Assembly (NCBI RefSeq): GCF_900637195.1
Contig: NZ_LR134356.1
Span: 4,402,001-4,466,000 of the forward strand
Direction of reading: 5' to 3'
DNA length: 64,000 nucleotides
Origin: Mycolicibacterium aurum
GTDB taxonomy: Bacteria > Actinomycetota > Actinomycetes > Mycobacteriales > Mycobacteriaceae
The notes beneath the pieces are model-generated. The model saw nothing but the letters and a program-made list of their open reading frames with translations. It searched no databases and was not told the origin of the DNA. Made by a program: the position numbers and the translations under genes. This document shows positions 8,573 through 16,954 of the stretch, one piece after another (the first letter of the stretch is position 1; each line of letters starts with the position of its first letter).

Positions 8573-8616
8573 CGATTCCCCGCTAAGTTGGTAGGTTTGA
8601 CCATAATTATGGGCAT
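8569..8616 (-). CDS. Putative 15-codon leader peptide ahead of cysD
   Basis: An ATG eight bases downstream of the predicted -10 box opens a short frame, MPIIMVKPTNLAGNR, whose TGA overlaps the cysD ATG (ATGA). The transcript would therefore have almost no leader before this frame, and ribosomes finishing it would terminate on the cysD start. A perfect 12-bp palindrome lies inside it. Unlike the published mycobacterial cysteine-responsive leader peptides it contains no cysteine, so it could couple translation rather than sense cysteine. It has not been shown to be translated. Confidence 0.4.
   Translation of the reverse strand: MPIIMVKPTNLAGNR
8601..8612. promoter_or_regulatory. AT-rich perfect palindrome in the cysD leader
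   Basis: CCATAATTATGG is a perfect 12-bp palindrome, unusual in DNA this G+C-rich. The flanks extend it imperfectly as GGTT on the left and AACC on the right (8594-8620). It lies just downstream of the predicted transcription start, where a bound repressor would block elongation. The regulator is unknown. Confidence 0.45.
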
Positions 8617-8624
8617 AACCGGAA

Positions 8625-8654
8625 ATTGTGCCGCAGGACCGTCCGCGCTGTCAA
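8625..8654 (-). promoter_or_regulatory. Predicted sigma-A-type promoter of cysD operon
   Basis: On the minus strand there is a perfect -35 TTGACA (8654-8649), an 18-base spacer and a -10 CACAAT (8630-8625). Transcription would start around 8618-8616, at or just before the leader ATG. This is a match to consensus only. Confidence 0.5.
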
Positions 8655-8707
8655 CGGGCAGAGGCCGGTCTGCGCATTTCGCGTGCCGGCAGGTCGGGGG
8701 GGGTGTT

Positions 8708-9199
8708 CTACACCGTGACCTCGGCGAGCGCGCCGGTCGCGACGTCGAAGACGAACCCCCGCAGCGACTCGTGCTTCGTGACGAACGGGCTGGCCTCGAT
8801 GCGGCGCAGTGACTGCCGCACGTCCTCCTCCACATCCGGGAAGGCCTCGGCCGCCCATTCGGGCTTCAGGCCCGTCTCGTCCTGGATCGCCCGCTTGAAA
8901 TCGTCGTCGGTGAAGGTGAGCATGCCGCAGTCGGTGTGGTGGATGAGGATGATCTCCCTGGTGCCGAGCAACCGCTGACTGATCGCCAGCGACCGGATCT
9001 CGTCGTCGGTGACGACACCGCCCGCGTTGCGGATGACGTGCGCCTCCCCGTCCTTCAACCCGAGCACCCGGTAGACGTCGAGTCGGGCGTCCATGCATGC
9101 CACCACTGCCACGTGCTTGCTGGGCGGCAGCGGCAGTGGCCCCTGAAACGTCTTGGCGTATTCCTGGTTGTTCTTGAGGTACTCGTCGGTGACCGTCAT
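8708..9199 (-). CDS. canA: Beta-class carbonic anhydrase (Rv1284/CanA type)
   Basis: This 163-residue zinc enzyme interconverts CO2 and bicarbonate. The ligands and catalytic dyad are visible: Cys35 with Asp37 and Arg39 in ACMDARLD, and His88 with Cys91 in HHTDCGM. The N-terminus MTVTDEYLKNNQEYA and the length match M. tuberculosis Rv1284 as I remember it, which supports the ATG at 9199 over a longer frame. The gene sits upstream of cysD on the same strand, separated by about 135 bases that contain the cysD promoter, so it is probably a separate transcript. Confidence 0.95.
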   Translation of the reverse strand: MTVTDEYLKNNQEYAKTFQGPLPLPPSKHVAVVACMDARLDVYRVLGLKDGEAHVIRNAGGVVTDDEIRSLAISQRLLGTREIILIHHTDCGMLTFTDDDFKRAIQDETGLKPEWAAEAFPDVEEDVRQSLRRIEASPFVTKHESLRGFVFDVATGALAEVTV

Positions 9200-9283
9200 G
9201 GGCGCGAAGCTAACAGCCCGGACGGCTCCAGTCACCAGTCTGGATCACCCAGATCGAAGACCGGAACTGCGCGTCGCGCGGCA

Positions 9284-11209
9284 TCACGCCTGCAGGTCGT
9301 AGACCGTGGTGCCGCCCACATCCATCGCGGTGAAGTTGTGCGCCACCCACGCGGTGATCTCGGCGGCCGAGCCTGTGTCGCCGCCGGGACCGCGGTGGCC
9401 CCCGGCGATGAAGTACCTGACCTGACCGTCGGCCACGTAGCCCTGGAACTGCGCCAGCGTGGGCGAGTTGTCGCCGCCCGTGAAGCCGCCGATCGCCATC
9501 ACCGAGGCACCCGTCTGGAGCTCGAGGTCGGCGGTCGTCATCGAACCGATACCGGCTGCCGCCCAACGGTTGTCGGCAGCCTTGACGAGCTCCTGGAGTT
9601 CGGAATTGTCCGACACCGATGCGCCGGGACCGCCAGGCGCCCCGGGACCGCCGGGACCGCCTGGGCCGCCGGACCCGCCGGGTGACACCGGCCCCGACAT
9701 CGCCCCGGGCCCACTGGCCGCGTGCATCGCCGTCTCGATCGCGTACGCGGCCGATCCCGCCCCGGCGAACAGGATCCCGGCTGCCACCACCACTGCGGTG
9801 AGACGCCCGAGGCGGTGCACACCCACCGCGATAATCGCCGCCACCGCGATCGAGCCGACCAGCACCACCCATCGCAGCCACGGCTGCCAGTCCGGGGTGC
9901 GATCGAGCAGGACGAATGTCCACACACCGGTGGCCGCGGACATGAGGGCAAGGACGACGCGCGACGCGAAGACCTGCCTGCCACGCCACAGTTCGACCAC
10001 GGTGATGCCGACCAGAGCCGCGATCGCGGGGGCCAGCGCCACGGTGTAGTACGGATGGATGGTGCCGTCCATGAAGCTGAAGACGGCGCCGGTGACCAGC
10101 AGCCAACCGCCCCACAGCAGCAGACCGGCCCGCACACCCGCGGTGCGCGCGGTCCGCCGGGTGAGCCAGAGGCCTGCGACGAGCCCGATCAACGCGGCAG
10201 GCAGCAGCCACGACGCCTCGGCACCCATGGACGCGCCGAACAGCCGGGTGATCCCCGGGTCGCCACCGAAGAACAGGTGCGCGCCCGCCGGGGCAGCGGC
10301 TCCGCCGGGCCCGCCCGGCCCGTCCGGACCGCCCGGGCCTCCGAATCCGCCGCCGGGCATGCCGCCGCCACCGGTCATCCGTTGTAGTCCGTTGTAACCC
10401 AACGCAAGCTGCAGCAGGCTGTTGTCGGTCGAGCCGCCGATGTAGGGCCGGGAATCCGCGGGCCACAGGCTGACCATCGCCAGGAATGAGCCCGCCGTCA
10501 CGACCATCGTGACCGCGCCGATCACCAGCTTGCCCACCCGCTGCCAGAGGCCCACCGGCGCGGCGACCAGGAAGGCCAGCGCCAGCCCGGGCATCACCAA
10601 AAACGCTTGCAGCATCTTCGTCAGGAACGCGAAGCCGAGCACCACGCCCACCAGGACGAGCCATCGGGTACCACCGGTCTGGATGGCGCGCACCATCAGG
10701 TACGCGGCCACCACGAGCAGCAGCACCAGAAGTGCATCGGGGTTGTTGTACCGGAACATCGATGCGGCCACCGGCGTCACAGCCAGCGCCAGGCCGGCGA
10801 TGAGGCCGGCAGCCGGCCCACTGATCCGGCGCACCGCGGCAAACAACACCGCCACCGAACCGACCCCCATCAACGCCTGGGGTAGCAGCATCGTGAACGG
10901 GGTGAAGCCGAACAGCCGACCCGACAACGCCATCAGCCACAGTGCCGCAGGGGGTTTGTCAACGGTGATCGCATTCCCCGCGTCTAGCGATCCGAACAGC
11001 CACGCCTTCCAGTCCTGTGTACCGGCCTGTGCGGCTGCGGCGTAGTACTGGTTGGCCCAACCCGAGGACCCCAGACCGATCAGATAGAGCGCAGCGGTCG
11101 CGGCCAGCAGCGCGACCAGCGCGGGCAGCACCCAGCGGGGGCGGTCGGACCGAACGGGCTCGGAGTCTGCGCCGGCGTTGTGGGCCGCGTTGACGACGAC
11201 GGTGGTCAT
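9284..11209 (-). CDS. GT39/ArnT-like polyprenyl-phosphate glycosyltransferase (copy A)
   Basis: This 641-residue polytopic protein of the PMT/ArnT superfamily would transfer a sugar from a polyprenyl-phosphate donor to a lipid or protein outside the membrane. It begins with a cytoplasmic tail, then SGWANQYYAAAAQAG in the first extracellular loop, the family-typical AITVDKPPAALW, and about 11-12 membrane helices. The C-terminal soluble domain contains PTLAQFQGYVADGQVRYF and ends TVYDLQA. Two Gly/Pro-rich collagen-like tracts interrupt it (plus-strand 10264-10380 and 9600-9715). It is a paralogue of the gene at 12516-14429. The stop-side neighbour is canA; upstream it overlaps the GT2-GtrA gene by ATGA. 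Confidence 0.85.
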   Translation of the reverse strand: MTTVVVNAAHNAGADSEPVRSDRPRWVLPALVALLAATAALYLIGLGSSGWANQYYAAAAQAGTQDWKAWLFGSLDAGNAITVDKPPAALWLMALSGRLFGFTPFTMLLPQALMGVGSVAVLFAAVRRISGPAAGLIAGLALAVTPVAASMFRYNNPDALLVLLLVVAAYLMVRAIQTGGTRWLVLVGVVLGFAFLTKMLQAFLVMPGLALAFLVAAPVGLWQRVGKLVIGAVTMVVTAGSFLAMVSLWPADSRPYIGGSTDNSLLQLALGYNGLQRMTGGGGMPGGGFGGPGGPDGPGGPGGAAAPAGAHLFFGGDPGITRLFGASMGAEASWLLPAALIGLVAGLWLTRRTARTAGVRAGLLLWGGWLLVTGAVFSFMDGTIHPYYTVALAPAIAALVGITVVELWRGRQVFASRVVLALMSAATGVWTFVLLDRTPDWQPWLRWVVLVGSIAVAAIIAVGVHRLGRLTAVVVAAGILFAGAGSAAYAIETAMHAASGPGAMSGPVSPGGSGGPGGPGGPGAPGGPGASVSDNSELQELVKAADNRWAAAGIGSMTTADLELQTGASVMAIGGFTGGDNSPTLAQFQGYVADGQVRYFIAGGHRGPGGDTGSAAEITAWVAHNFTAMDVGGTTVYDLQA

Positions 11210-12519
11210 CGTGGGTTTCCTTTGGTGGTCGTGCGACGGGGATGGAACACCCAGCCGCGAAGCAGGACGAATCGCACTGCCGTGGCGAGCAGGTTGGCCG
11301 CGACGAGAACGGCGAGTTCGACCATGTGATGCGGGGATTGGGTGGTGGCGTGCAGTATGCCGAGAGCGCCGCTGGTGATGGTCAGCGCGACGCCGAACAC
11401 GATCAGACCCTCGACGTGGTGCCGGGCCAGCTGTGGGCGGCCGCCGACACCGAACGTGAATCGCCGGTTTGCCGCGGTGTTGCCGATCGCGGTGATCAGA
11501 AGCGCGATCAGGTTGGCCAGCTGCGCGCCGGCCCACCCCTGCAGAAGAATGAACAGCAGGATGTAGGCGACGGTCGACGTCACCCCGACGGCACCGAAAC
11601 GGACCACCTGACGCAGCAGCGACCGGGGTGCGGCCGCCTCCCGCGAATTGCCCAACTGAGCGGCGATGGTGTTGACCGGAATCGCTCCGGTGGCGAGACC
11701 ACGCATGAGCCGGCCGATGCCCAACAGATCAGCGGTCGCGGTGGCGATGATGTCGACCCGGCTGTCCGGATCGTCCACCCAGTCCACGGGGACCTCGTGG
11801 ATGCGCAGTCCGCTGCGCTCGGCGAGCACGAGCAATTCGGTGTCGAAGAACCATCCGGTGTCCTCGACGTGCGGCAGCAGGCGGGCCGCGACGTCGGCGC
11901 GGATCGCCTTGAATCCGCACTGGGCGTCGGAAAAATGAGCGGACAGAGTCGATTTGAGAATCAGGTTGTAGCACCGCGAGATGATCTCCCGCTTGGGGCC
12001 ACGCGTGACACGCGCGCCCCGTGCCAGCCTGGTGCCGATCGCGAGGTCGGAATGGCCGGAGATCAGCGGCGCGACCAGCGGGCCGATCGCGGCGAGATCG
12101 GTCGACAGGTCGACGTCCATGTAGACCAGCACCGCGGCGTCGGACTCCGACCACACCCGGTGCAGGGCACGTCCCCGCCCCTTCTCCTCGAGCCGGACCA
12201 CCCTGACATCGTCCAGTTCGGCGGCGAGCTCGGCCGCAATGCGCGGCGTGTCGTCGATGCTGGCGTTGTCGGCGATGGTGATCCGGGCCGGAAACGGGAC
12301 CGCCACCTGCAGATAGCGGTGAAGCCGGTGAATCGACGCCGCGAGCGCAGCCTGCTCGTTGTAGACGGGCACGACGACGTCGAGCACCGGCGTTCCTGAT
12401 TCACGCGCGGTCAGTGCAGCGTGCGGCCGGGATCCGAAACGGCGTTCCGCGCTGGGGGTCTCGGGCTCGAGAGCGATGTCTGTCATGCCTTCCATGCTGG
12501 TGTCGGCGTGTGTGCTCAT
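11206..12519 (-). CDS. Bifunctional GT2 glycosyltransferase / GtrA membrane protein
   Basis: This is a 437-residue fusion. Residues about 45-290 are a family-2 glycosyltransferase of the dolichol/polyprenyl-phosphate sugar synthase type: DVVVPVYNEQ, IADNASIDDT and the metal-binding VYMDVDLSTD. Residues about 300-430 are a four-helix GtrA domain (RFGAVGVTSTVAYILLF then IGNTAANRRFTFG), associated with flipping the lipid-linked sugar. The product would be the polyprenyl-phosphate sugar donor for the two flanking GT39 enzymes. Its start and stop overlap both neighbours by ATGA or GTGA-type four-base junctions, so the three genes form one tightly coupled operon. Confidence 0.9.
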   Translation of the reverse strand: MSTHADTSMEGMTDIALEPETPSAERRFGSRPHAALTARESGTPVLDVVVPVYNEQAALAASIHRLHRYLQVAVPFPARITIADNASIDDTPRIAAELAAELDDVRVVRLEEKGRGRALHRVWSESDAAVLVYMDVDLSTDLAAIGPLVAPLISGHSDLAIGTRLARGARVTRGPKREIISRCYNLILKSTLSAHFSDAQCGFKAIRADVAARLLPHVEDTGWFFDTELLVLAERSGLRIHEVPVDWVDDPDSRVDIIATATADLLGIGRLMRGLATGAIPVNTIAAQLGNSREAAAPRSLLRQVVRFGAVGVTSTVAYILLFILLQGWAGAQLANLIALLITAIGNTAANRRFTFGVGGRPQLARHHVEGLIVFGVALTITSGALGILHATTQSPHHMVELAVLVAANLLATAVRFVLLRGWVFHPRRTTTKGNPR

Positions 12520-14429
12520 CGTGGGGCCGAGCTATGCGCCTGCTGTGAGATGACGGGCGACTGGGTCAGGTCGTAGACGGCTGTGCCATCGACGGTGATC
12601 TCGGGGTACCGCGCCTCGACCCACTCCCGGATCGCAGCCGACTCCTGGGCGCCGCTGCCGTTCTGGTGGCCCATCATCATCGTGGGACCGAGGATGAAGT
12701 AGTGGATCTGTCCGGCGTCAACCATGTCGATGAACTCGGGGAGCGTCGGCGCGGGGTCGGTGCCATTGAACCCGCCGATGGCCATCACCGGCGCCCCGGT
12801 GGCGAGCTGGTAGCCTGCCGCGTTGTTGGAGCCGACAACTGCTGCTGCCCAGGTGAATTGGTCAGCGTTCGTGGACAGCAGCCGGATCAGATCGGGATGC
12901 GGGGTGGGCGAGCTCAGCAACCCGCCGCCGTCGAAGCGGCCACCGGTTCCGCCGCCGAAGCCCCCTGGGCCTCCGCGAGACGGCCCGACCGACGGAAGGG
13001 CGCCGGTGTGCGGTGACGCCGCCGTGGCGACCGAGAACGCGACCGGGGCGGCCAGACAGGACACCACGGCCAGACCGGCGACAAAGCGGGTGGCACCCCG
13101 ACTCAGCCGGCCCACCACGATCAGCAGGACTGCGGCGCCCACTCCCCCGACGGCGACCGCCGCCCGCAGCCACGGCATCCAGTCGCTGTATCGCGACAGC
13201 AGCACCGCTGCCAGGACCACGGTGACGAGGACCGCACCGGCCAGACAGGTCGCGGCGCGAAGGTCGTGACGTTGCCGCCACAACAACGTTGCGCCGATGG
13301 CGATTCCGGCCGCGATGGCCGGCGCGAGGGCCACCGTGTAGTACGGGTGGACGATGCCGTTCATGTAACTGAACACCACCGCGGTGACGACGAGCCAGCC
13401 GCCCCAGAGAATCAGGGCAGCGCGAACGGGATCGGTGCGGGGCCTGCGCCGGGTGAGGACCAGCCCGCCCGCGATGCAGATGACCGCGGCCGGCAGCAGC
13501 CACGCGATATCGGACCCCATAGTCGGGGCGAACAGGCGACCCCAGCCCACGTCGTGGTTGAGGTTGCCCAGACCGCCCGGCTCGTTACCGGTCAGTCGGC
13601 CGAAACCGTTGTAGCCCAACGTAAGCTCGACGATGCTGTTGTGCTGCGAGCCGCCGATGTAGGGCCGCGAGCTCTCCGGCCACAGCTCGGCGAGCAGCAC
13701 GTACCACCCTGCGGACACCACGACGGTCCCGGCCGCGACCAGGCTGTCGACGACGCGACGGGATAACGTCCGTTGCCCCGCAACGAGATACGTGGCTGCC
13801 AGCGCAGGCAGGACCAGCAGCGCCTGCAGCATCTTGGCCAGGAAGCCGAGGCCGACCGCGGCACCCGCCGCGACGAGCCACCACCGGCTGGCGTTCTCTT
13901 CACACGCCCGCAGGGTGCAGTAGGCGGCGACGACGAGCAGCAGCACCAGCAGCGCATCCGGGTTGTTGAACCGGAACATCAGCGCCGCCACCGGCATCGC
14001 GGCGAGTACCGCTCCGGCGATGAGGCCGGCGCCGGGCCCGCACACCCGCCGCACCGCGGCATAGAGCACCCCGACGGCGGCCACCCCCATGAGCGCCTGA
14101 GGCACGAGCACGCTCCACGGGTTGAATCCGAACAGCCGCGCCGAGATGTCCATCACCCACAGCGCCGCGGGCGGCTTGTCGACCGTGATCGCGTTGGCGG
14201 CATCGCTGGAACCGAACAGCATCGCCGTCCAGTTCTGCGAGCCGGCCTGCACGGCTGCGGAGTAGTACGCGTTGGCCCACCCGCTCGCGCCGAGATTCCA
14301 CAGGTACAGCGCGCCGGTCGCCACGAGCAGCGCCACCAGGGCGGCGCGGTGCCACCACCGACTCGCCGGGCGTGGCACCACCGCGGCAGGCGTCGCTGCG
14401 GTCCGCTCGTCCGAGATCAGCAAGCTCAC
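12516..14429 (-). CDS. GT39/ArnT-like polyprenyl-phosphate glycosyltransferase (copy B)
   Basis: This 637-residue paralogue of the gene at 9284 shares SGWANAYYSAAVQAG, the AITVDKPPAALW motif, a similar array of membrane helices and the C-terminal PVMAIGGFNGTDPAPTLPEF domain ending TAVYDL. It has one Gly-rich linker (RGGPGGFGGGTGGRFDGGG). The start is the GTG at 14429. It lies 22 bases downstream of the histidine kinase stop on the same strand, so it may be read from the two-component promoter. The acceptor and sugar are unknown; ArnT in Gram-negatives moves aminoarabinose, while actinobacterial relatives move mannose, galactose or arabinose. Confidence 0.85.
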   Translation of the reverse strand: MSLLISDERTAATPAAVVPRPASRWWHRAALVALLVATGALYLWNLGASGWANAYYSAAVQAGSQNWTAMLFGSSDAANAITVDKPPAALWVMDISARLFGFNPWSVLVPQALMGVAAVGVLYAAVRRVCGPGAGLIAGAVLAAMPVAALMFRFNNPDALLVLLLVVAAYCTLRACEENASRWWLVAAGAAVGLGFLAKMLQALLVLPALAATYLVAGQRTLSRRVVDSLVAAGTVVVSAGWYVLLAELWPESSRPYIGGSQHNSIVELTLGYNGFGRLTGNEPGGLGNLNHDVGWGRLFAPTMGSDIAWLLPAAVICIAGGLVLTRRRPRTDPVRAALILWGGWLVVTAVVFSYMNGIVHPYYTVALAPAIAAGIAIGATLLWRQRHDLRAATCLAGAVLVTVVLAAVLLSRYSDWMPWLRAAVAVGGVGAAVLLIVVGRLSRGATRFVAGLAVVSCLAAPVAFSVATAASPHTGALPSVGPSRGGPGGFGGGTGGRFDGGGLLSSPTPHPDLIRLLSTNADQFTWAAAVVGSNNAAGYQLATGAPVMAIGGFNGTDPAPTLPEFIDMVDAGQIHYFILGPTMMMGHQNGSGAQESAAIREWVEARYPEITVDGTAVYDLTQSPVISQQAHSSAPR

Positions 14430-14451
14430 CTAACGATCTTCGGTGACCCCG

Positions 14452-16059
14452 CTAGGCGTCTGATTGGTCCGAGCTGTGGCTGCGCTGTGAATCGCCGGGT
14501 AGGCGGACGACGAACTCGGTCCTGCCGGGCCTGCTGTGCACCTCGATGGTCCCGTGGTGCGCACGGACGACGGCAGCGACGATGGCCAGGCCGAGGCCGG
14601 TGCTGCTGCCGCCGCGCCGGGCCCGCGACGAGTCGCCGCGGGCGAACCGCTCGAAGACCTCGGGTTGCAGCCAGGACGGGATTCCCGGACCGTCGTCGAG
14701 AACCGTCAGCACCACGTCGCCGGTGTCGCCGACGGCCAGTGACGTCGTGACGACGGTGCCGGGCGGAGTGTGCGTGCGGGCGTTGGCCAGCAGATTCGCC
14801 AGCACCTGATGCAGCCGAGCCTCGTCCCCGGTGACCGCGACGGGTTCGTCAGGGAGGTCGAGTTCCCACGTGTAGTCGGGTCCGGCGATGTGCGCGTCGC
14901 TGACGGCGTCGACGATGAGCCGCGTGACGTCGACGCTGTCGCGTTGCAGTGGTCGGCCGGTATCGAGGCGGGCGAGCAGCAGCATGTCCTCGACGAGCTG
15001 GGTCATGCGCTCGGTCTCCGACTCGACGCGATTCATCGCATGTGCGACGTCGTCGGGAAGCTGTGACCTTTTGCGTTGCGCCAGTTCGGTATAGCCGCGG
15101 ATGGCGGCCAACGGGGTGCGCAACTCGTGGCTGGCATCTGCGACGAACTGCCGCACCCGGGTTTCGCTGGCGTGCCGCGCCGACAGCGCCCCGGCGATGC
15201 GGTCGAGCATCCGGTTCAGCGCGCCACCGAGCTGACCGACCTCGGTGTGCGCGGCCGCGGGGTCGACCTTGACGATCGGTGTGGGCAGTCGTACCTCTCC
15301 CCGATCCAGTTCCAGGTCCGCCACCTGCTGGGCTGCCCCGGAAACCCTTGCCAGTGGGGCCAGTTGACGGCGGACGATGATCACACCCGCCGTGCCCGCA
15401 CCGACCAGCGCGACGGCCGCGACCCCCGCGAAGAGCACAGCCACCCACACCAGCGTGTCGTCGACATCGGCGGTCGGCAGGCCGGCAACCACCGCCTCAC
15501 CGGGAATGTGGGCCGCGAAGGCAACCACGCGATAGCGTCCCAGGCCGTCGAGATCCACCGTTTCAGGTCGCTCGCCGACGGCCACCGCGGCGAGTTGTTG
15601 CGCTGCCCCGGAGGAGACTTCGGTGCGGGAACCGTCGGCGTTGATGACCGCGGCCGCCTGCGTCTGCCCGTCGGCGACCACTGCGCCGACGGTGTGGATG
15701 GCCTGGCCCGGCGCGTTCAGGAACGACGGCCCCGGGCCGTCGTCGGCGCGGCGATCATATCCCGGCGGGGGCGGCAGCCCCGGTGGGAGCGGCATCCCGG
15801 GAGGCGGCGGCATCCCCGGCGGCGGGGGTGGCCCGAACTCGAAGATCATCGACGACCGCCGTCCGGCCTCGATCACTTGCTCGTCGAGTTGGCGTATCAG
15901 AAAGCGTTGCAGCGCAAACTCGGTCGCGATACCGATGCCCGCGCACACCGCGGCCAGCAGGAGCACCTGGGTGACGATCAGCCGAGAGCGCAGCGACCAC
16001 CCGCGCGGCGACAGCACAGCGGCAAGCCGGGTGCGGTCAGCGCGCGGGCTTGAGGACAT
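14452..16059 (-). CDS. Sensor histidine kinase with proline-rich periplasmic insert
   Basis: This 535-residue membrane kinase has a first helix (about 25-48), an extracytoplasmic sensor domain (50-200), a second helix (about 203-230), a HAMP linker, the dimerisation domain with phospho-accepting His311 in DASHELRTP, and an ATPase domain with NLLANARTHTP, DDGPGIP and GLGLAIV motifs. The sensor begins with a run of PPPPPGM/PPPPGMP/LPPGLPPPPG (about 77-100), which may span the cell wall or form a polyproline helix. Its start overlaps the response-regulator stop by 23 bases. It resembles the mycobacterial TrcS/PrrB group, but I cannot assign orthology. Confidence 0.93.
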   Translation of the reverse strand: MSSSPRADRTRLAAVLSPRGWSLRSRLIVTQVLLLAAVCAGIGIATEFALQRFLIRQLDEQVIEAGRRSSMIFEFGPPPPPGMPPPPGMPLPPGLPPPPGYDRRADDGPGPSFLNAPGQAIHTVGAVVADGQTQAAAVINADGSRTEVSSGAAQQLAAVAVGERPETVDLDGLGRYRVVAFAAHIPGEAVVAGLPTADVDDTLVWVAVLFAGVAAVALVGAGTAGVIIVRRQLAPLARVSGAAQQVADLELDRGEVRLPTPIVKVDPAAAHTEVGQLGGALNRMLDRIAGALSARHASETRVRQFVADASHELRTPLAAIRGYTELAQRKRSQLPDDVAHAMNRVESETERMTQLVEDMLLLARLDTGRPLQRDSVDVTRLIVDAVSDAHIAGPDYTWELDLPDEPVAVTGDEARLHQVLANLLANARTHTPPGTVVTTSLAVGDTGDVVLTVLDDGPGIPSWLQPEVFERFARGDSSRARRGGSSTGLGLAIVAAVVRAHHGTIEVHSRPGRTEFVVRLPGDSQRSHSSDQSDA

Positions 16060-16825
16060 ACCCGGCGCCGCGCAGCGTGTGGATCATCGGTTCCCGCCCG
16101 CTGTCGATCTTCTTCCTCAGATAGGACACGTACAGCTCGACGATGTTCGATCGGCCACCGAAGTCGTAACTCCACACCCGGTCGAGGATCTGCGCCTTGC
16201 TCAGCACGCGCTTGGCATTGCGCATCATGAACCGCAGCAGCTCGAATTCTGTTGCTGTCAGCGAGATCAGCTCACCGGCGCGGGTCACCTCGTGGCTGTC
16301 TTCGTCCAGGACGAGGTCGCCGACGACGATCTTGGCCCCGCCGCTCTCGGTACTGACACCTGTGCGCCGCAGCAGCGCCCGCAACCTCAGCACCACCTCC
16401 TCGATGCTGAACGGCTTGGTCACGTAGTCGTCGCCACCCGCGGTCAGACCGGCGATACGGTCCTCCACCGAGTCTTTCGCGGTGAGCAGCAGCAGCGGAA
16501 GCCCGGGGATCTGCTCGCGCAGCTTGCGCAGCACCTCCAGCCCGCTCATATCCGGCAGCATCACATCGAGCACGACCACGTCGGGCGGGGTCTGCTTCGC
16601 CAGCGCGATGGCCGTCGCGCCATCCCCGGCGGTCGAGATCTCCCAGCCTTCGTAGCGCAGCGCCATCGACACCAGTTCGGCCAGCACCGCCTCGTCATCG
16701 ACGACGAGCACGTGGATCGGGCCGCCGTCGGCCCGGCGCATCACGACCCGGGCGGGATCACCGTCGCCGGAGGCGCCGGAACCGGCAATCGCCACGGAGC
16801 TCTGGGCGCTGTGCGGGTGGGCCAT
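16037..16825 (-). CDS. OmpR/PhoB-family response regulator
   Basis: This 262-residue regulator has a poorly conserved N-terminal extension (1-35). The receiver domain follows with VVDDE (41-45), the phospho-acceptor Asp87 in VVVLDVMLPD, LLLTAKDS and the conserved Lys in YVTKPFS. A winged-helix effector domain ends the protein (LSKAQILDRVWSYDFGGRS, then VSYLRKKID and GAGYVLKPAR). A start at Met29 is also possible. It is the first gene of the regulator-kinase pair and may control the downstream glycosyltransferases and itself. Sequence is closest in feel to TrcR/PhoP-type mycobacterial regulators. Confidence 0.93.
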   Translation of the reverse strand: MAHPHSAQSSVAIAGSGASGDGDPARVVMRRADGGPIHVLVVDDEAVLAELVSMALRYEGWEISTAGDGATAIALAKQTPPDVVVLDVMLPDMSGLEVLRKLREQIPGLPLLLLTAKDSVEDRIAGLTAGGDDYVTKPFSIEEVVLRLRALLRRTGVSTESGGAKIVVGDLVLDEDSHEVTRAGELISLTATEFELLRFMMRNAKRVLSKAQILDRVWSYDFGGRSNIVELYVSYLRKKIDSGREPMIHTLRGAGYVLKPAR

Positions 16826-16838
16826 GCGTCCAGTATCC

Positions 16839-16859
16839 GTCGGCGCACTAGGCGCCGAC
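16839..16859. repeat. Perfect 8-bp inverted repeat upstream of the response regulator
   Basis: GTCGGCGC and GCGCCGAC flank the five bases ACTAG, starting 13 bases upstream of the regulator ATG. In RNA this would form a hairpin close to the ribosome site; in DNA it could be an operator. No ligand is known. Confidence 0.4.
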
Positions 16860-16954
16860 TATGACTTCCCTATGTGCGAGCTGTGAACCGCAGACTCATC
16901 GGGCGCAGAGCGCACCCACAGCCGACACACATACACACGCGCCAAGGTGGGCCC

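Noticed and set aside
9600..9715. Gly/Pro tract read as a CRISPR-like or minisatellite array
   Set aside because: The repeat is coding, irregular, has no spacers, and follows codon periodicity of GGN/CCN codons.
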